From positions 590,520 to 654,519 of the forward strand of contig JAHXIO010000006.1 of NCBI GenBank assembly GCA_025655595.1: a stretch of DNA of 64,000 nucleotides, written 5' to 3'. Below are positions 55,079 to 63,379 of the stretch, in pieces. The notes under the pieces are model-generated. The model did no database searches. It was not told the origin of the DNA and saw only the letters and a program-made list of their open reading frames with translations. This stretch comes from Candidatus Thiodiazotropha sp. (ex Monitilora ramsayi). Lineage in GTDB: Bacteria > Pseudomonadota > Gammaproteobacteria > Chromatiales > Chromatiaceae. Each line of letters starts with the position of its first letter. The stretch's first letter is position 1. The position numbers and the translations under genes were made by a program.

Positions 55079-57456
55079 TGTTGTAACCTTGACGACTCTG
55101 GCGCGGGTGATTTTGAGAGTGCATAAGTCAGCAGAAAACTGCTGGTGACGCCGATCGACACGGTCATGCCGATCGAATGCAGAACCGGGATGCTGGATGT
55201 TGCGAGAATGGAGAAGACAGTGACCGTACTCAAAGCACAAACCCCCAAGGCATGCAGTGTGCCCTTTCTTTCGTTCAGATCGAGAGGTTTACGGGAGAAG
55301 AAGAGGCTGTAGTCGAGACTGATTCCCAATACCAGCATGAGTGAGATCAAGTGAAAGAGGTTCATCGCCTCTCCGGTGAGTTTCAACAAGGATGCTGTCA
55401 ATACAATGGCCAGGGCGATGGGCAACAGGATGGATATGGCCCGCCGTAAGGATTTTAATCCCATCCATAGGACGACAAGCATCAAGCAGACCCCGAACAG
55501 AACATATTGCAAGGTGATTTGGCGAAAATTGCCGATCAGCTCACTGGTCTCGCGGCTAAGATTGACAAATTTCACATCCGGCTCCAGGTGAAGTAATCGC
55601 TGTGAAAGGGCATCGCCATCCACTACATGCTGTAAGGGCACCAAACCCGCCCAACCATCAGCCGTCTTCCTGATATAGGGTGTCAGAAGATCCCGTAACT
55701 GGGTACCGGCAGTCATATCATAGGTCATCGGAACCAGTAGCCGGCTTGATGCAATATCTTCTATGAAGGGTGTGAAGGCGTGTTGATGAAAAGGGAGATT
55801 TTTCAGTGAAAGTTGAACTTGTTCATTCAGGTGTTCAGTTTCGGGTAGATGCGATTGTATTATCCGTTGTGTCTGCTGAGAGGGTAGATAGTCACAGAGC
55901 ATTGTCGCCCCATTGAGCAATCGCTCATCCACGGCGTTGTTGATAATGGGCCTCAGTGACTCGCATTGCTGTAGTAATTGTTCGATCTCTCTTCCCCGGA
56001 GGAGGATCATCTGATTCGTCTCGTCGGCTTCGAGTTGCTGTCTCAGGCTCCGATCCTGTGCTATCAGAGAGGGTGGCAGTGGTGAAAGTACCGTAATGTC
56101 GTCGTTCCACAACCTTTGTGGGGAGAAAGCTGACCAGGCTACCAGGAGTAGAGTGATCGATATGAGGGTGAATGGCAGACGACGATCTCTGTGGGCCAGT
56201 ACTGAAACCAGCCGTGTCCCTCTGAGTTGTGGTGGCTCGAAGGTTTTGGGATAGAGATGTGGCAACAGATATCGACTGCTGAATGCGGCAGTCAGTAGAC
56301 CGATCAGGGTGAATATACCCAACTGTTTGAGTCCTTCAAAGGCCGTGGTGACCAGTACCAGATAACCCAGGCAGGTGGTGAATACGCCGAGTCGCAATGT
56401 CTGCCAGATACGTTTCATGGCCTTGACGGGGCTATCCCGACGCTCGATATGACTGAACAGATGGACGGGGTAGTCGAGAGAGACACCCAACAGGGTAATA
56501 CCGAATGCCAGTGTAATGCCGTGGAGTTCTTTGAATATCCAGCCTGTCACAAGAATCGATGTCATCACTGCAGTGAGCAATGGTAAGGCAGCATAGAGTA
56601 GGTAGGGGATATGGCGATAGGCCAGGAACAGCATCAGGGCGATGGCAAGGGAGGCAATCAGGCTGAGCAGTCGACTCTCATGTTCGATTATATGTTTTGA
56701 CTGAACACTAAAGGCGGCCGGACCGCTGATGATCAGCTTGTGCTCACCAGAGGTATCGAGTTGCTCGAATGTCTTATTGATTCGCTCAAGCATGGATTGC
56801 TGGCGGTCGATGGCTAATCCGCTCTCCCCGGTTTCTGCCAGCAGGATTGCCAGATCACCCTGTCGGGAGGACCAGACGCCTTCAGATCGGGTGACCTCTC
56901 TCTGCATTTGCCACCGGTTGAGCATTGCCTGATAGGCGCCTGTCGGATCTCTGGGCAATAAGGCCTTAAACGGGGTGGGAATAGGTGAGCCCAACTCTCT
57001 AAGTCGAGCTTTAAAGTCATCGGTTAACCGGCCTGCGGTAAAGGTGGGATTTCCTGGTATCTCAGGACTGAGCAGATAACGATACTCAAAAAGCCGGGGG
57101 TCTACTTCAAGGTCGCCGGGAGTGCCGTTCTCGACGCGCCTGAAATCATTCCCCTTGCGTAACGCTCCAAGCAAGGATTGACTGAGAGAGGCGCGTTGCC
57201 TGGCATCGCCCCCGCCGATAGCCAACAGCAAGAGGCGTGTGGCATAACCCTGATGGAGTTCCGATAGGAGAAATTGTTGTTGAGCCGAGTTGCCCTCTGG
57301 CAGAAAGAGACTCAGGTCGGTACGCAGATGGGTATGCTGACTCAACCACCAGCCACAGATAATCAGGATACTTAACCAGGCGCTGAGAAGTGAGGAGTGT
57401 TTAATCTTCACGCTGACTGTGGAGACGGGTGGTGATGCGGTCTCCGCCTTGTTCAA
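55075..57456 (-). CDS. MMPL/RND-family exporter
   Basis: This 793-residue protein has two repeats, each with a membrane helix, a large periplasmic loop and a five-helix bundle: LSILIICGWWLSQHTHL...RHIPYLLYAALPLLTAVMTSILVTGWIFKELHG...GVSLDYPVHLFSHIE, and later 'LVLGISLDYSLFFSR'. The 'G.SLDY' motifs with Asp in mid-helix are the proton-relay signature. In aryl-polyene clusters it exports the polyene lipid. The start is uncertain: TTG 57456 overlaps the LolA-like gene by 56 bases; GTG 57411 would overlap by 11. Confidence 0.92.
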   Translation of the reverse strand: MNKAETASPPVSTVSVKIKHSSLLSAWLSILIICGWWLSQHTHLRTDLSLFLPEGNSAQQQFLLSELHQGYATRLLLLAIGGGDARQRASLSQSLLGALRKGNDFRRVENGTPGDLEVDPRLFEYRYLLSPEIPGNPTFTAGRLTDDFKARLRELGSPIPTPFKALLPRDPTGAYQAMLNRWQMQREVTRSEGVWSSRQGDLAILLAETGESGLAIDRQQSMLERINKTFEQLDTSGEHKLIISGPAAFSVQSKHIIEHESRLLSLIASLAIALMLFLAYRHIPYLLYAALPLLTAVMTSILVTGWIFKELHGITLAFGITLLGVSLDYPVHLFSHIERRDSPVKAMKRIWQTLRLGVFTTCLGYLVLVTTAFEGLKQLGIFTLIGLLTAAFSSRYLLPHLYPKTFEPPQLRGTRLVSVLAHRDRRLPFTLISITLLLVAWSAFSPQRLWNDDITVLSPLPPSLIAQDRSLRQQLEADETNQMILLRGREIEQLLQQCESLRPIINNAVDERLLNGATMLCDYLPSQQTQRIIQSHLPETEHLNEQVQLSLKNLPFHQHAFTPFIEDIASSRLLVPMTYDMTAGTQLRDLLTPYIRKTADGWAGLVPLQHVVDGDALSQRLLHLEPDVKFVNLSRETSELIGNFRQITLQYVLFGVCLMLVVLWMGLKSLRRAISILLPIALAIVLTASLLKLTGEAMNLFHLISLMLVLGISLDYSLFFSRKPLDLNERKGTLHALGVCALSTVTVFSILATSSIPVLHSIGMTVSIGVTSSFLLTYALSKSPAPESSRLQQ

Positions 57457-58000
57457 TCACCATAAATTGTCGGATATCAGCCTTTTGGCCGGTGATTTCG
57501 ATACGAGAGACTTGTTGGGACAGTTTGGGTTCCCTGGGGAGAAGTGTGAGTTGCCAGTCAGCAGAACTCCCTTTCAACTCGGTATCGAAGTAGACGGATA
57601 GGCCGGGCAGGTCACCTGCGAGAACGGCTCTCAGAGAGGCGATGTAGGCCAGTAAACGTGGTGAATGATCGAGTAACAGCGTCTCGATGCTACCATCGGA
57701 TTTCCGAATGGTAAGCCTGTTGCCTTCGATGCCATACCCAAGACCATCCGGTGGATCAAACTGCTTGCTCAGCCGGTCTGGCGGTGTAAAGGTCAGTGTG
57801 CCTTTCGACTCCAGTGAGTGATTCAACAGGGAAAGTTCACGGATCTCGGTGAAGCGGTTTTCCCGTTGGCCGGTCTCAGTAAATTTAAGCATGAGTTGCG
57901 CCAGCGTCCAGTCTGTCGCCTCAGCCTGAATTGACGCTGTCATGAAAAGACTCAGTAGCAATAGAGCGGTTCGAAGGGTGTAACCCGATTCCATACGCAT
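57401..58000 (-). CDS. LolA-like outer-membrane lipoprotein carrier protein
   Basis: This 199-residue protein has a signal peptide (TALLLLSLFMTASIQAEA) and a LolA-like half-barrel: TETGQRENRFTEIRELSLLNHSLESKGTLTFTPPDRLSKQF, 'LLLDHSPRLLAYIASLRAVLAGDLPGL'. Periplasmic LolA-type proteins of aryl-polyene clusters (ApeL type) are thought to ferry the lipid-linked polyene to the outer membrane after the MMPL exporter. It overlaps the exporter gene. Confidence 0.85.
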   Translation of the reverse strand: MRMESGYTLRTALLLLSLFMTASIQAEATDWTLAQLMLKFTETGQRENRFTEIRELSLLNHSLESKGTLTFTPPDRLSKQFDPPDGLGYGIEGNRLTIRKSDGSIETLLLDHSPRLLAYIASLRAVLAGDLPGLSVYFDTELKGSSADWQLTLLPREPKLSQQVSRIEITGQKADIRQFMVIEQGGDRITTRLHSQRED

Positions 58001-58046
58001 GTTTCAATTCCAATCTGCCATGCAGGGATTCTCTGTCCCGGTCTCT

Positions 58047-58982
58047 CTAGCCTGGTACACTATTTTGAGAACCTATCTCAACGCCAGTCTGTTGCACATC
58101 CCAATAGTCGTAAAAATTGAACCAGTTGTAAGGAGCTGATCTGGCATAGTGCTCCAGTCGCTCAGCATAACGTTGCGTCCAGTATTGGATGTCCTGCTCT
58201 CTCGATCCGCGAGTTAGTGAGATCTGATCTGCGAATGACTCGATATGTATCTCATATCTGTTGCCACCCAAATAGACTCCAAAGAAGAGAAATACAGGTA
58301 CTTTCAGGAGAGAGGCAAGTAGAATCGGTCCCTGAGAAAAATTGGCGGGCCGATCGAAAAAGCGGCAGGTAACGGTCTTGCCACTGTCTGCCACGCGGTC
58401 TCCCAACATGCCGATTATCGAACCCGATGCAGCACTCTCCTGTGCCCTGATCAGTGTGTCGGTCTGCCCCAGGGGGATGATGTTGTCACTAAGTGTAGGA
58501 TTGAGTTCAGAGAGAATCCGTACAAGCATCTCGTTGTGCTGAGGATACATCAATATTTTCAGTGGGAGCTCACGCCTGAGTACCGCTGTGATGCGCAATA
58601 CCTCAAAACTACCAAGATGTGAGCCCAGCAGGATGCATCCTCTGTTCTGATTCAGTACTTCTGCAATCAGCTCATGATTGTTGATTTTCAGGTCGAAGCA
58701 GTCGTACCTGTCGGTCATCATGAAGACCCGGTCCAGAATCGTGCTGGCAAAGGTGTGAATATGTTTTGTGACATCCCACGGCGTAGCTGGCCTGTTTAGT
58801 GCCATATTGAGAAATTCACGGGATGCACGTCGCTGTTTACCCGCAGTCAGCAGAAAATAGAGTGTGATTGGATAGAGGAGACTACGTGCAGTACCGCGCC
58901 CCATATGCAGTGCGATCCAGCGAATCAGGTGGAGCATCACACTCGAGCCGCGTTCCCGATGGGCTTTCCAATCTTTGCTCAA
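58047..58982 (-). CDS. LpxL-like lysophospholipid/lipid acyltransferase
   Basis: This 311-residue protein of the LpxL/HtrB (late acyltransferase) family has a short hydrophobic N-terminal helix, the catalytic HX4E site H122-L-G-S-F-E127 (GCILLGSHLGSFEVLR), MLGDRV (RxGR-like region) and 'PVFLFFGVYLGGNRYEIHIE'. It transfers an acyl chain, here probably to the lipid carrier of the polyene, as aryl-polyene clusters encode such enzymes. It overlaps the upstream hotdog gene by four bases. Confidence 0.88.
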   Translation of the reverse strand: MSKDWKAHRERGSSVMLHLIRWIALHMGRGTARSLLYPITLYFLLTAGKQRRASREFLNMALNRPATPWDVTKHIHTFASTILDRVFMMTDRYDCFDLKINNHELIAEVLNQNRGCILLGSHLGSFEVLRITAVLRRELPLKILMYPQHNEMLVRILSELNPTLSDNIIPLGQTDTLIRAQESAASGSIIGMLGDRVADSGKTVTCRFFDRPANFSQGPILLASLLKVPVFLFFGVYLGGNRYEIHIESFADQISLTRGSREQDIQYWTQRYAERLEHYARSAPYNWFNFYDYWDVQQTGVEIGSQNSVPG

Positions 58983-59293
58983 GGTTGTTCCCCCAAACGG
59001 CTCAATTTGAGTCTACCCGAAGAGAGAAGGGCATCACCCACTCGGCAATCGAAGTACAGCTCATTGGATTTTATTCGATAGCTAATGGTGAAATGCTCAT
59101 CAGGCTGCAGCGGGCGGAGGAATTTGACATTCACAACTTCGCTGACTGTAAGATGCGGATTGCTTTTCTGCAGTGTCTCTATCACGCGATCGAGGATAAG
59201 AGTACCGGGAATAATCGGATTACCGGGGAAGTGGCCAGCCAGGCAGGGATGATCCGGTCCGAACGGCTCGGTTGCGACATCCCAGCTTGTCAA
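58979..59293 (-). CDS. Second hotdog dehydratase/thioesterase (ApeI-like)
   Basis: This 104-residue FabZ-like protein has 'GHFPGNPIIPGTLILDRVIETLQ', the His-containing loop of the FabA/FabZ hotdog. A later 'VNVKFLRPLQPDEHFTISYRIKS' strand block matches the family. It is shorter than FabZ (about 150), consistent with ApeI. It works with ketosynthase, ketoreductase and ACP to keep each double bond. It overlaps the ACP gene and the acyltransferase gene by four bases each. Confidence 0.88.
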   Translation of the reverse strand: MTSWDVATEPFGPDHPCLAGHFPGNPIIPGTLILDRVIETLQKSNPHLTVSEVVNVKFLRPLQPDEHFTISYRIKSNELYFDCRVGDALLSSGRLKLSRLGEQP

Positions 59294-59553
59294 CGGTTGT
59301 CCTGTATGAATTGGGTCAGGCTGGCGAGGGATGAGAAGATCTCGGTTATGTTCTCATTGTCAGCCTTCAATTGTATGCCGTATTGCTGCTTGATGCCCAA
59401 AGAGAGTTCCAAAGCGTCAATGGAGTCGAGCCCGAGTCCGTCACGGAAGAGGGGGGCTTGGGATTCTATTTCCTCAGGGCTGATATCTTCCAGGTTCAAA
59501 GTCTCCACTATCAGTGTTGCCACTTCGAGTTCGCTGGGTGAAATACTATCCAT
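59290..59553 (-). CDS. Acyl carrier protein of the polyene cluster
   Basis: This 87-residue ACP starts at ATG 59553. It has four helices and the phosphopantetheine site Ser44 in GLGLDSIDALELSLGIKQQYG. It is acidic (pI low). The longer frame to 59697 adds unrelated residues. As the first gene of the operon it carries the growing polyene. Only one ACP is visible, where E. coli-type clusters have two. Confidence 0.93.
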   Translation of the reverse strand: MDSISPSELEVATLIVETLNLEDISPEEIESQAPLFRDGLGLDSIDALELSLGIKQQYGIQLKADNENITEIFSSLASLTQFIQDNR

Positions 59554-60029
59554 CAAGTTGTTTTCCAATGAAAAAATTAATAAATGAGGCGGTTTTACCC
59601 AATGGGTACCATTGAGGCAATATTCTAACGAAAACCATGGGTGATTAACAAAGTGAATTGGCCCGATCGCAGTTGTGCAGATTGGTGGGATGGTCAATCA
59701 GGGGAATGGGGCCATCCGCAGAACTGATCCGGGAGACCTCCATGTCAGAGTTTTGGCTTCAGAGCTCAAGGCTCTCATGCTGAAAAAACCGGATGGATGT
59801 CCCTGGGTAGCATGATGAGGTCTGTGAAATGGACGGTCTTGTCGGAAGAGGCGAGCTTGAGATGAATTTCGTGATGCATCTATCCGACAGCTAATACGGG
59901 GCTGAAAATCGTGAACAGAACCGGCAGAATGCAACATATGAGAGTTTTTTTGGTCATAACGCCCATGGTTTTCACGATCCAATTTGATACGCTGTTGTTA
60001 TTCACTACCTACTGCGAGAGGGGCAAGCT
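59554..60029. other. Divergent intergenic region ahead of the polyene operon and the ChaN-PDZ gene
   Basis: No gene is supported in these 476 bases; a 94-codon minus-strand frame from 59982 is Arg/Ser/His-rich without family pattern. The stretch holds the polyene promoter candidate and probably the promoter of the plus-strand ChaN-PDZ gene, whose ribosome site GAGAGGGG lies at 60016-60023. Confidence 0.5.
59600..59651 (-). promoter_or_regulatory. Candidate promoter and operator of the polyene operon
   Basis: Read on the minus strand, TTGTTA (59651-59646), an 18-base spacer and TAGAAT (59627-59622) form a fair -35/-10 pair. Just downstream lies CAATGGGTACCATTG (59600-59614), a 6-base inverted repeat around GTA that could bind a repressor. 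Confidence 0.4.
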
Positions 60030-61145
60030 GTGATTCGTATGAGTTCCCTTTTCCTATTGCTGATCAGCATAATGGCATTGTCGTACGCCGATGAGAAACC
60101 GACCAATGCCGTTGTTGATCTTAACTCACTGATGGATATGTCCAGCCTGGTCGAGAAAGTGGCCGACAAGCAGGTGGTGTTTGTGGGCGAGTCTCATGAT
60201 CAGTATCAGCATCACCTCAATCAACTGGCCATTATCCAGGGGCTGCACACCCTGCATCCCAATCTTGCTATAGGTCTCGAGTTCTTTTTTCAACCTTTTC
60301 AACAGGTGCTGGACAGATATATCGCCGGTGAGATCGAAGAGCATGATCTGATACGTGAGACGGAGTACTTTGATCGCTGGCGCTTCGATTATCGTCTTTA
60401 CCGACCCATATTTCGATTTGCCAGAGAGCAGGGGATACCGCTGATCGCACTCAATCTGGAGAGTGAAATTACTCAACAGGTCGGCAAAGCAGGTATCGAG
60501 AGCCTGTCTGAGGCCGATAAGGCACGCCTGCCGAAGGAGATAGACCGGGGAGTCGATGCCTATCGCGAACGTATCAGGGCTGTGTACGATCAACATCCAC
60601 ACATGCAGGGTCGCGATTTCGAAAACTTCCTCGACGTCCAGCTGCTTTGGGATGAGGGAATGGCGGAGCGTGCAGCGGAGTGGCTGCAGCAGCACCCCGA
60701 CAACCATATGGTGATTCTGGCGGGTGTCGGTCATCTGGCTTATCGTGAGGGGATCCCAGCGCGTATGATGAGACGCACACCAGTCAGTCACGCGGTCATA
60801 CTTAATGCCAACCGGGCAGATGGGCTGGATTCAAGCCTGGGCGACTATCTGATTGTGACGGATAAGGTCGAACTCCCCCCTGCCGGCAAGTTGGGAGTTT
60901 TTCTCGATCTCGGTAACTCTCCGCCCAGTATCAGCGGTTTCGATAAGGAGAGCGGTGCGGCCAAGGCTGGTGTCGAATCGGGAGATCGACTGCTGGCAAT
61001 CGATGGTGAACCGATTAGCACATATACGGATATCAGGATTGCGCTCATGGATAAGGCGGTGGGAGACAAGGTGCAAATCGAGGTCGAGCGGGAGCGCTTG
61101 TTACGCGGTACTTTCCGGGAGATCTTTTCCGTTACCCTCAATTGA
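60030..61145 (+). CDS. ChaN-like haem-binding/uptake domain fused to a PDZ domain
   Basis: This 371-residue exported protein starts with GTG 60030 (GAGAGGGG six bases upstream). It has a signal peptide (LFLLLISIMALSYA). The ChaN domain (about 30-260) carries VVFVGESHDQYQHHLNQLAIIQGL, GLEFFFQPFQQVLDRY and HMVILAGVGHLAYREGIP. The C-terminal PDZ domain (about 285-365) reads LGVFLDLGNSPPSISGF...GAAKAGVESGDRLLAIDGEPISTYTDIRIAL. ChaN of Campylobacter binds haem; the PDZ part would bind peptide C-termini. The order suggests a periplasmic or surface docking protein. It overlaps no neighbour but precedes trhP closely. Confidence 0.85.
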   Translation: MIRMSSLFLLLISIMALSYADEKPTNAVVDLNSLMDMSSLVEKVADKQVVFVGESHDQYQHHLNQLAIIQGLHTLHPNLAIGLEFFFQPFQQVLDRYIAGEIEEHDLIRETEYFDRWRFDYRLYRPIFRFAREQGIPLIALNLESEITQQVGKAGIESLSEADKARLPKEIDRGVDAYRERIRAVYDQHPHMQGRDFENFLDVQLLWDEGMAERAAEWLQQHPDNHMVILAGVGHLAYREGIPARMMRRTPVSHAVILNANRADGLDSSLGDYLIVTDKVELPPAGKLGVFLDLGNSPPSISGFDKESGAAKAGVESGDRLLAIDGEPISTYTDIRIALMDKAVGDKVQIEVERERLLRGTFREIFSVTLN

Positions 61146-61168
61146 GCCATGCGGATGCCGCGTTCTCC

Positions 61169-62467
61169 ATGAAAAAGCCTGAACTTCTCTCTCCTGCCGG
61201 TACCCTGAAGAATGCCCGCTACGCGTTTGCATACGGCGCGGACGCTGTCTATGCAGGCTTACCAAGATATAGTCTGCGGGTTCGCAATAATGATTTTCAA
61301 CAGGAAAACCTGGCTATCGGTATTGCCGATGCCCATCGACTCAAGCGGCAGTTCTATCTGGCTTGCAATGTGATGCCTCACGGGGCCAAGTTGAAGACCT
61401 TTATCGACGATCTGCGGCCGGTGGTCGAAATGGGGCCGGATGCCCTGATTATGTCCGATCCCGGTCTGATTCTGATGGTGCGGGAGACATGGCCAGAAAT
61501 GCCGGTTCATCTCTCGGTGCAGGCCAACACGGTCAACGCCGAGGCGGTGCGTTTTTGGCAGCAGCAGGGGGTGGTACGGGTAATTCTCTCCCGGGAGCTT
61601 TCACTGGAAGAGGTGGAAGAGATTCGCCAAGCCTGTCCCGATATGGAACTCGAGGTGTTCGTGCACGGGGCTCTGTGTATCGCCTATTCCGGCCGCTGTT
61701 TGCTCTCCGGCTACTTCAACCACCGGGACGCCAATCAAGGAACCTGTACCAACAGTTGCCGATGGGACTACAAGTTCTCTCAACCGGTCAGCGGGCCTGA
61801 ACCCGCAGCAGGGCCGGGTGGGGTCCAACGCCACCCGGCAGCGGAAGATGTCTATTTTCTGGAGGAGCCGAACCGACCCGGTGAGCAGATGCCGGTGTTC
61901 GAGGATGAGCATGGCACTTATATCATGAACTCCCGCGATCTGCGTGCGGTGGAGCATGTTCACAGGCTGGTGGAGATTGGGGTTGATTGCCTGAAAATAG
62001 AAGGGCGCACCAAATCCCACTATTACACGGCACGCACGACACAAGTCTACCGCCAGGCAATCGATGATGCTGTCGCGGGTAGACCCTTCCGGCCCGACCT
62101 CATGGCTGATTTGGAGAGTCTGGCCAATCGCGGATATACGGATGGATTTTATCAAAGGCATGAATCGCAGGAGCTGCAAAACTACCGATACGGCAGTTCG
62201 CAGACCGAAAGGCAGCAGTTTGTGGCTGAAATTCTGGATATTGACTCAAGGACCGAGCTGGTCCAGGTGGATGTGAAGAATAAACTGAGAGTCGGCGATC
62301 GCCTTGAGTTGATGACACCTTCCGGCAATCGAAGTTTTATTCTGGATCACATGGAGGACCTGCAGGGCAATCCTATGGAGGAGGCGCCTGGAGGTGGCTA
62401 CCGCGTACGCCTCAGTCTACCTGTTGAGTCGGTGACAAATGGTCTGATCTGCCGTTACCTGGATTAG
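61169..62467 (+). CDS. trhP: U32-family tRNA hydroxylation protein TrhP (YegQ)
   Basis: From ATG 61169 (432 residues) it aligns by eye along its length with E. coli YegQ/TrhP: KPELLSPAGTLKNARYAFAYGADAVYAG, VVEMGPDALIMSDPGL, EVFVHGALCIAYSGRCLLSGYF (Cys) and QGTCTNSCRWDY. TrhP is needed for 5-hydroxyuridine formation at U34 of tRNA. The upstream TTG at 61142 lies inside the preceding gene and is rejected. It lies 23 bases after the ChaN-PDZ gene. Confidence 0.95.
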   Translation: MKKPELLSPAGTLKNARYAFAYGADAVYAGLPRYSLRVRNNDFQQENLAIGIADAHRLKRQFYLACNVMPHGAKLKTFIDDLRPVVEMGPDALIMSDPGLILMVRETWPEMPVHLSVQANTVNAEAVRFWQQQGVVRVILSRELSLEEVEEIRQACPDMELEVFVHGALCIAYSGRCLLSGYFNHRDANQGTCTNSCRWDYKFSQPVSGPEPAAGPGGVQRHPAAEDVYFLEEPNRPGEQMPVFEDEHGTYIMNSRDLRAVEHVHRLVEIGVDCLKIEGRTKSHYYTARTTQVYRQAIDDAVAGRPFRPDLMADLESLANRGYTDGFYQRHESQELQNYRYGSSQTERQQFVAEILDIDSRTELVQVDVKNKLRVGDRLELMTPSGNRSFILDHMEDLQGNPMEEAPGGGYRVRLSLPVESVTNGLICRYLD

Positions 62468-62469
62468 CC

Positions 62470-63348
62470 GTGAAGATCGGCCTCAGGATATGCGTCAATA
62501 CATTGCGGGGGCTCCGTGAGGGGGTGCCGAATCTATTGCGACTGCTCGACACGTATCAGGTTCAGGCCTCTTTCTTCTTTGCTGTGGGGCCTGATCGAAG
62601 TGGCCGTCTGTTTGGGTATGATAAAACGCCGTCATGGCGTTCACCGGCCAGTCTCGGTTCAAGACTTGTGCACACGCTTTTGCCGTCACCTACGATGTCT
62701 CGGCAAGGGTGTGAAATCATGCGGTCGGTGGCCGCAGTGGGCCATGAAATTGGATTACTGGCATACGATCCGGTCACATGGACTGATCGGGCTGCTTTTA
62801 CAGATGAAGTATGGACGAGTCGACAGGTAAAAAAGGGCGTCGAGCTGTTTGAATCTGTATTCCAGACGTCGCCAAAGGCAATCGCCGTACCGGGTTGGCA
62901 GATCAATCCCCATCTACTGCGAGAAGAGGAGGCGTTAGGATTGTTATATGCCAGTGATGTGCGGGGGAGAGCGGCATTTTTCCCGGTGATGCAAGGAGTG
63001 GAATCCACATGTCCACAATTGCCGACTACTTTGCCTGTGCTTGGTGAATTATTGAGAAATAACAATGAGGTAACAACTGAAAATGTACATGAGTACATAT
63101 ACGCTGAAAGTCAATACATCCTGCCAAATGGACATATCTATTCTCTTGACGCTGAAATAGAGGGTGTCGAGTTTCTACAGCTCTTCGAAAAGTTGATTGT
63201 TATGTGGAAAAATTATGGTGACGGCCTGTCTTCTCTCGTTGGGCTGTATGAGACCGTCAACAGGGAAAAGCTGTCACGACATCAAATTGGATGGTCTGAC
63301 GAAGATAATCCCGGCTGTTATGTTGCGACTCAGTCTCTGGCTGTATAA
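62470..63348 (+). CDS. ArnD-like polysaccharide deacetylase homologue, catalytic residues lost
   Basis: This 292-residue protein (GTG start, two bases after trhP) resembles ArnD, which deformylates undecaprenyl-P-L-Ara4FN: MKIGLRICVNTLRGLREGVP against ArnD's GLRIDVDTFRGTREGVP, then ASFFFAVGPDRSGR, GHEIGLLAYD and LDAEIEG. The catalytic Asp and metal Asp of RIDVD are Cys8 and Asn10. The metal His of 'HAWDHH' are Leu97, Pro101 and Val102. The late His of TIHAEVEG is Asp. All key positions are changed, so hydrolysis is unlikely; a binding or regulatory role is inferred. Confidence 0.8.
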   Translation: MKIGLRICVNTLRGLREGVPNLLRLLDTYQVQASFFFAVGPDRSGRLFGYDKTPSWRSPASLGSRLVHTLLPSPTMSRQGCEIMRSVAAVGHEIGLLAYDPVTWTDRAAFTDEVWTSRQVKKGVELFESVFQTSPKAIAVPGWQINPHLLREEEALGLLYASDVRGRAAFFPVMQGVESTCPQLPTTLPVLGELLRNNNEVTTENVHEYIYAESQYILPNGHIYSLDAEIEGVEFLQLFEKLIVMWKNYGDGLSSLVGLYETVNREKLSRHQIGWSDEDNPGCYVATQSLAV

Positions 63349-63379
63349 AACTAAGTCTTATACCTCGGACTGTTAGTCC

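Noticed and set aside
59698..59982. 94-codon minus-strand frame between the ACP and ChaN-PDZ genes
   Set aside because: Arg/Ser/His-rich composition typical of an antisense shadow; no ribosome site; likely promoter region.
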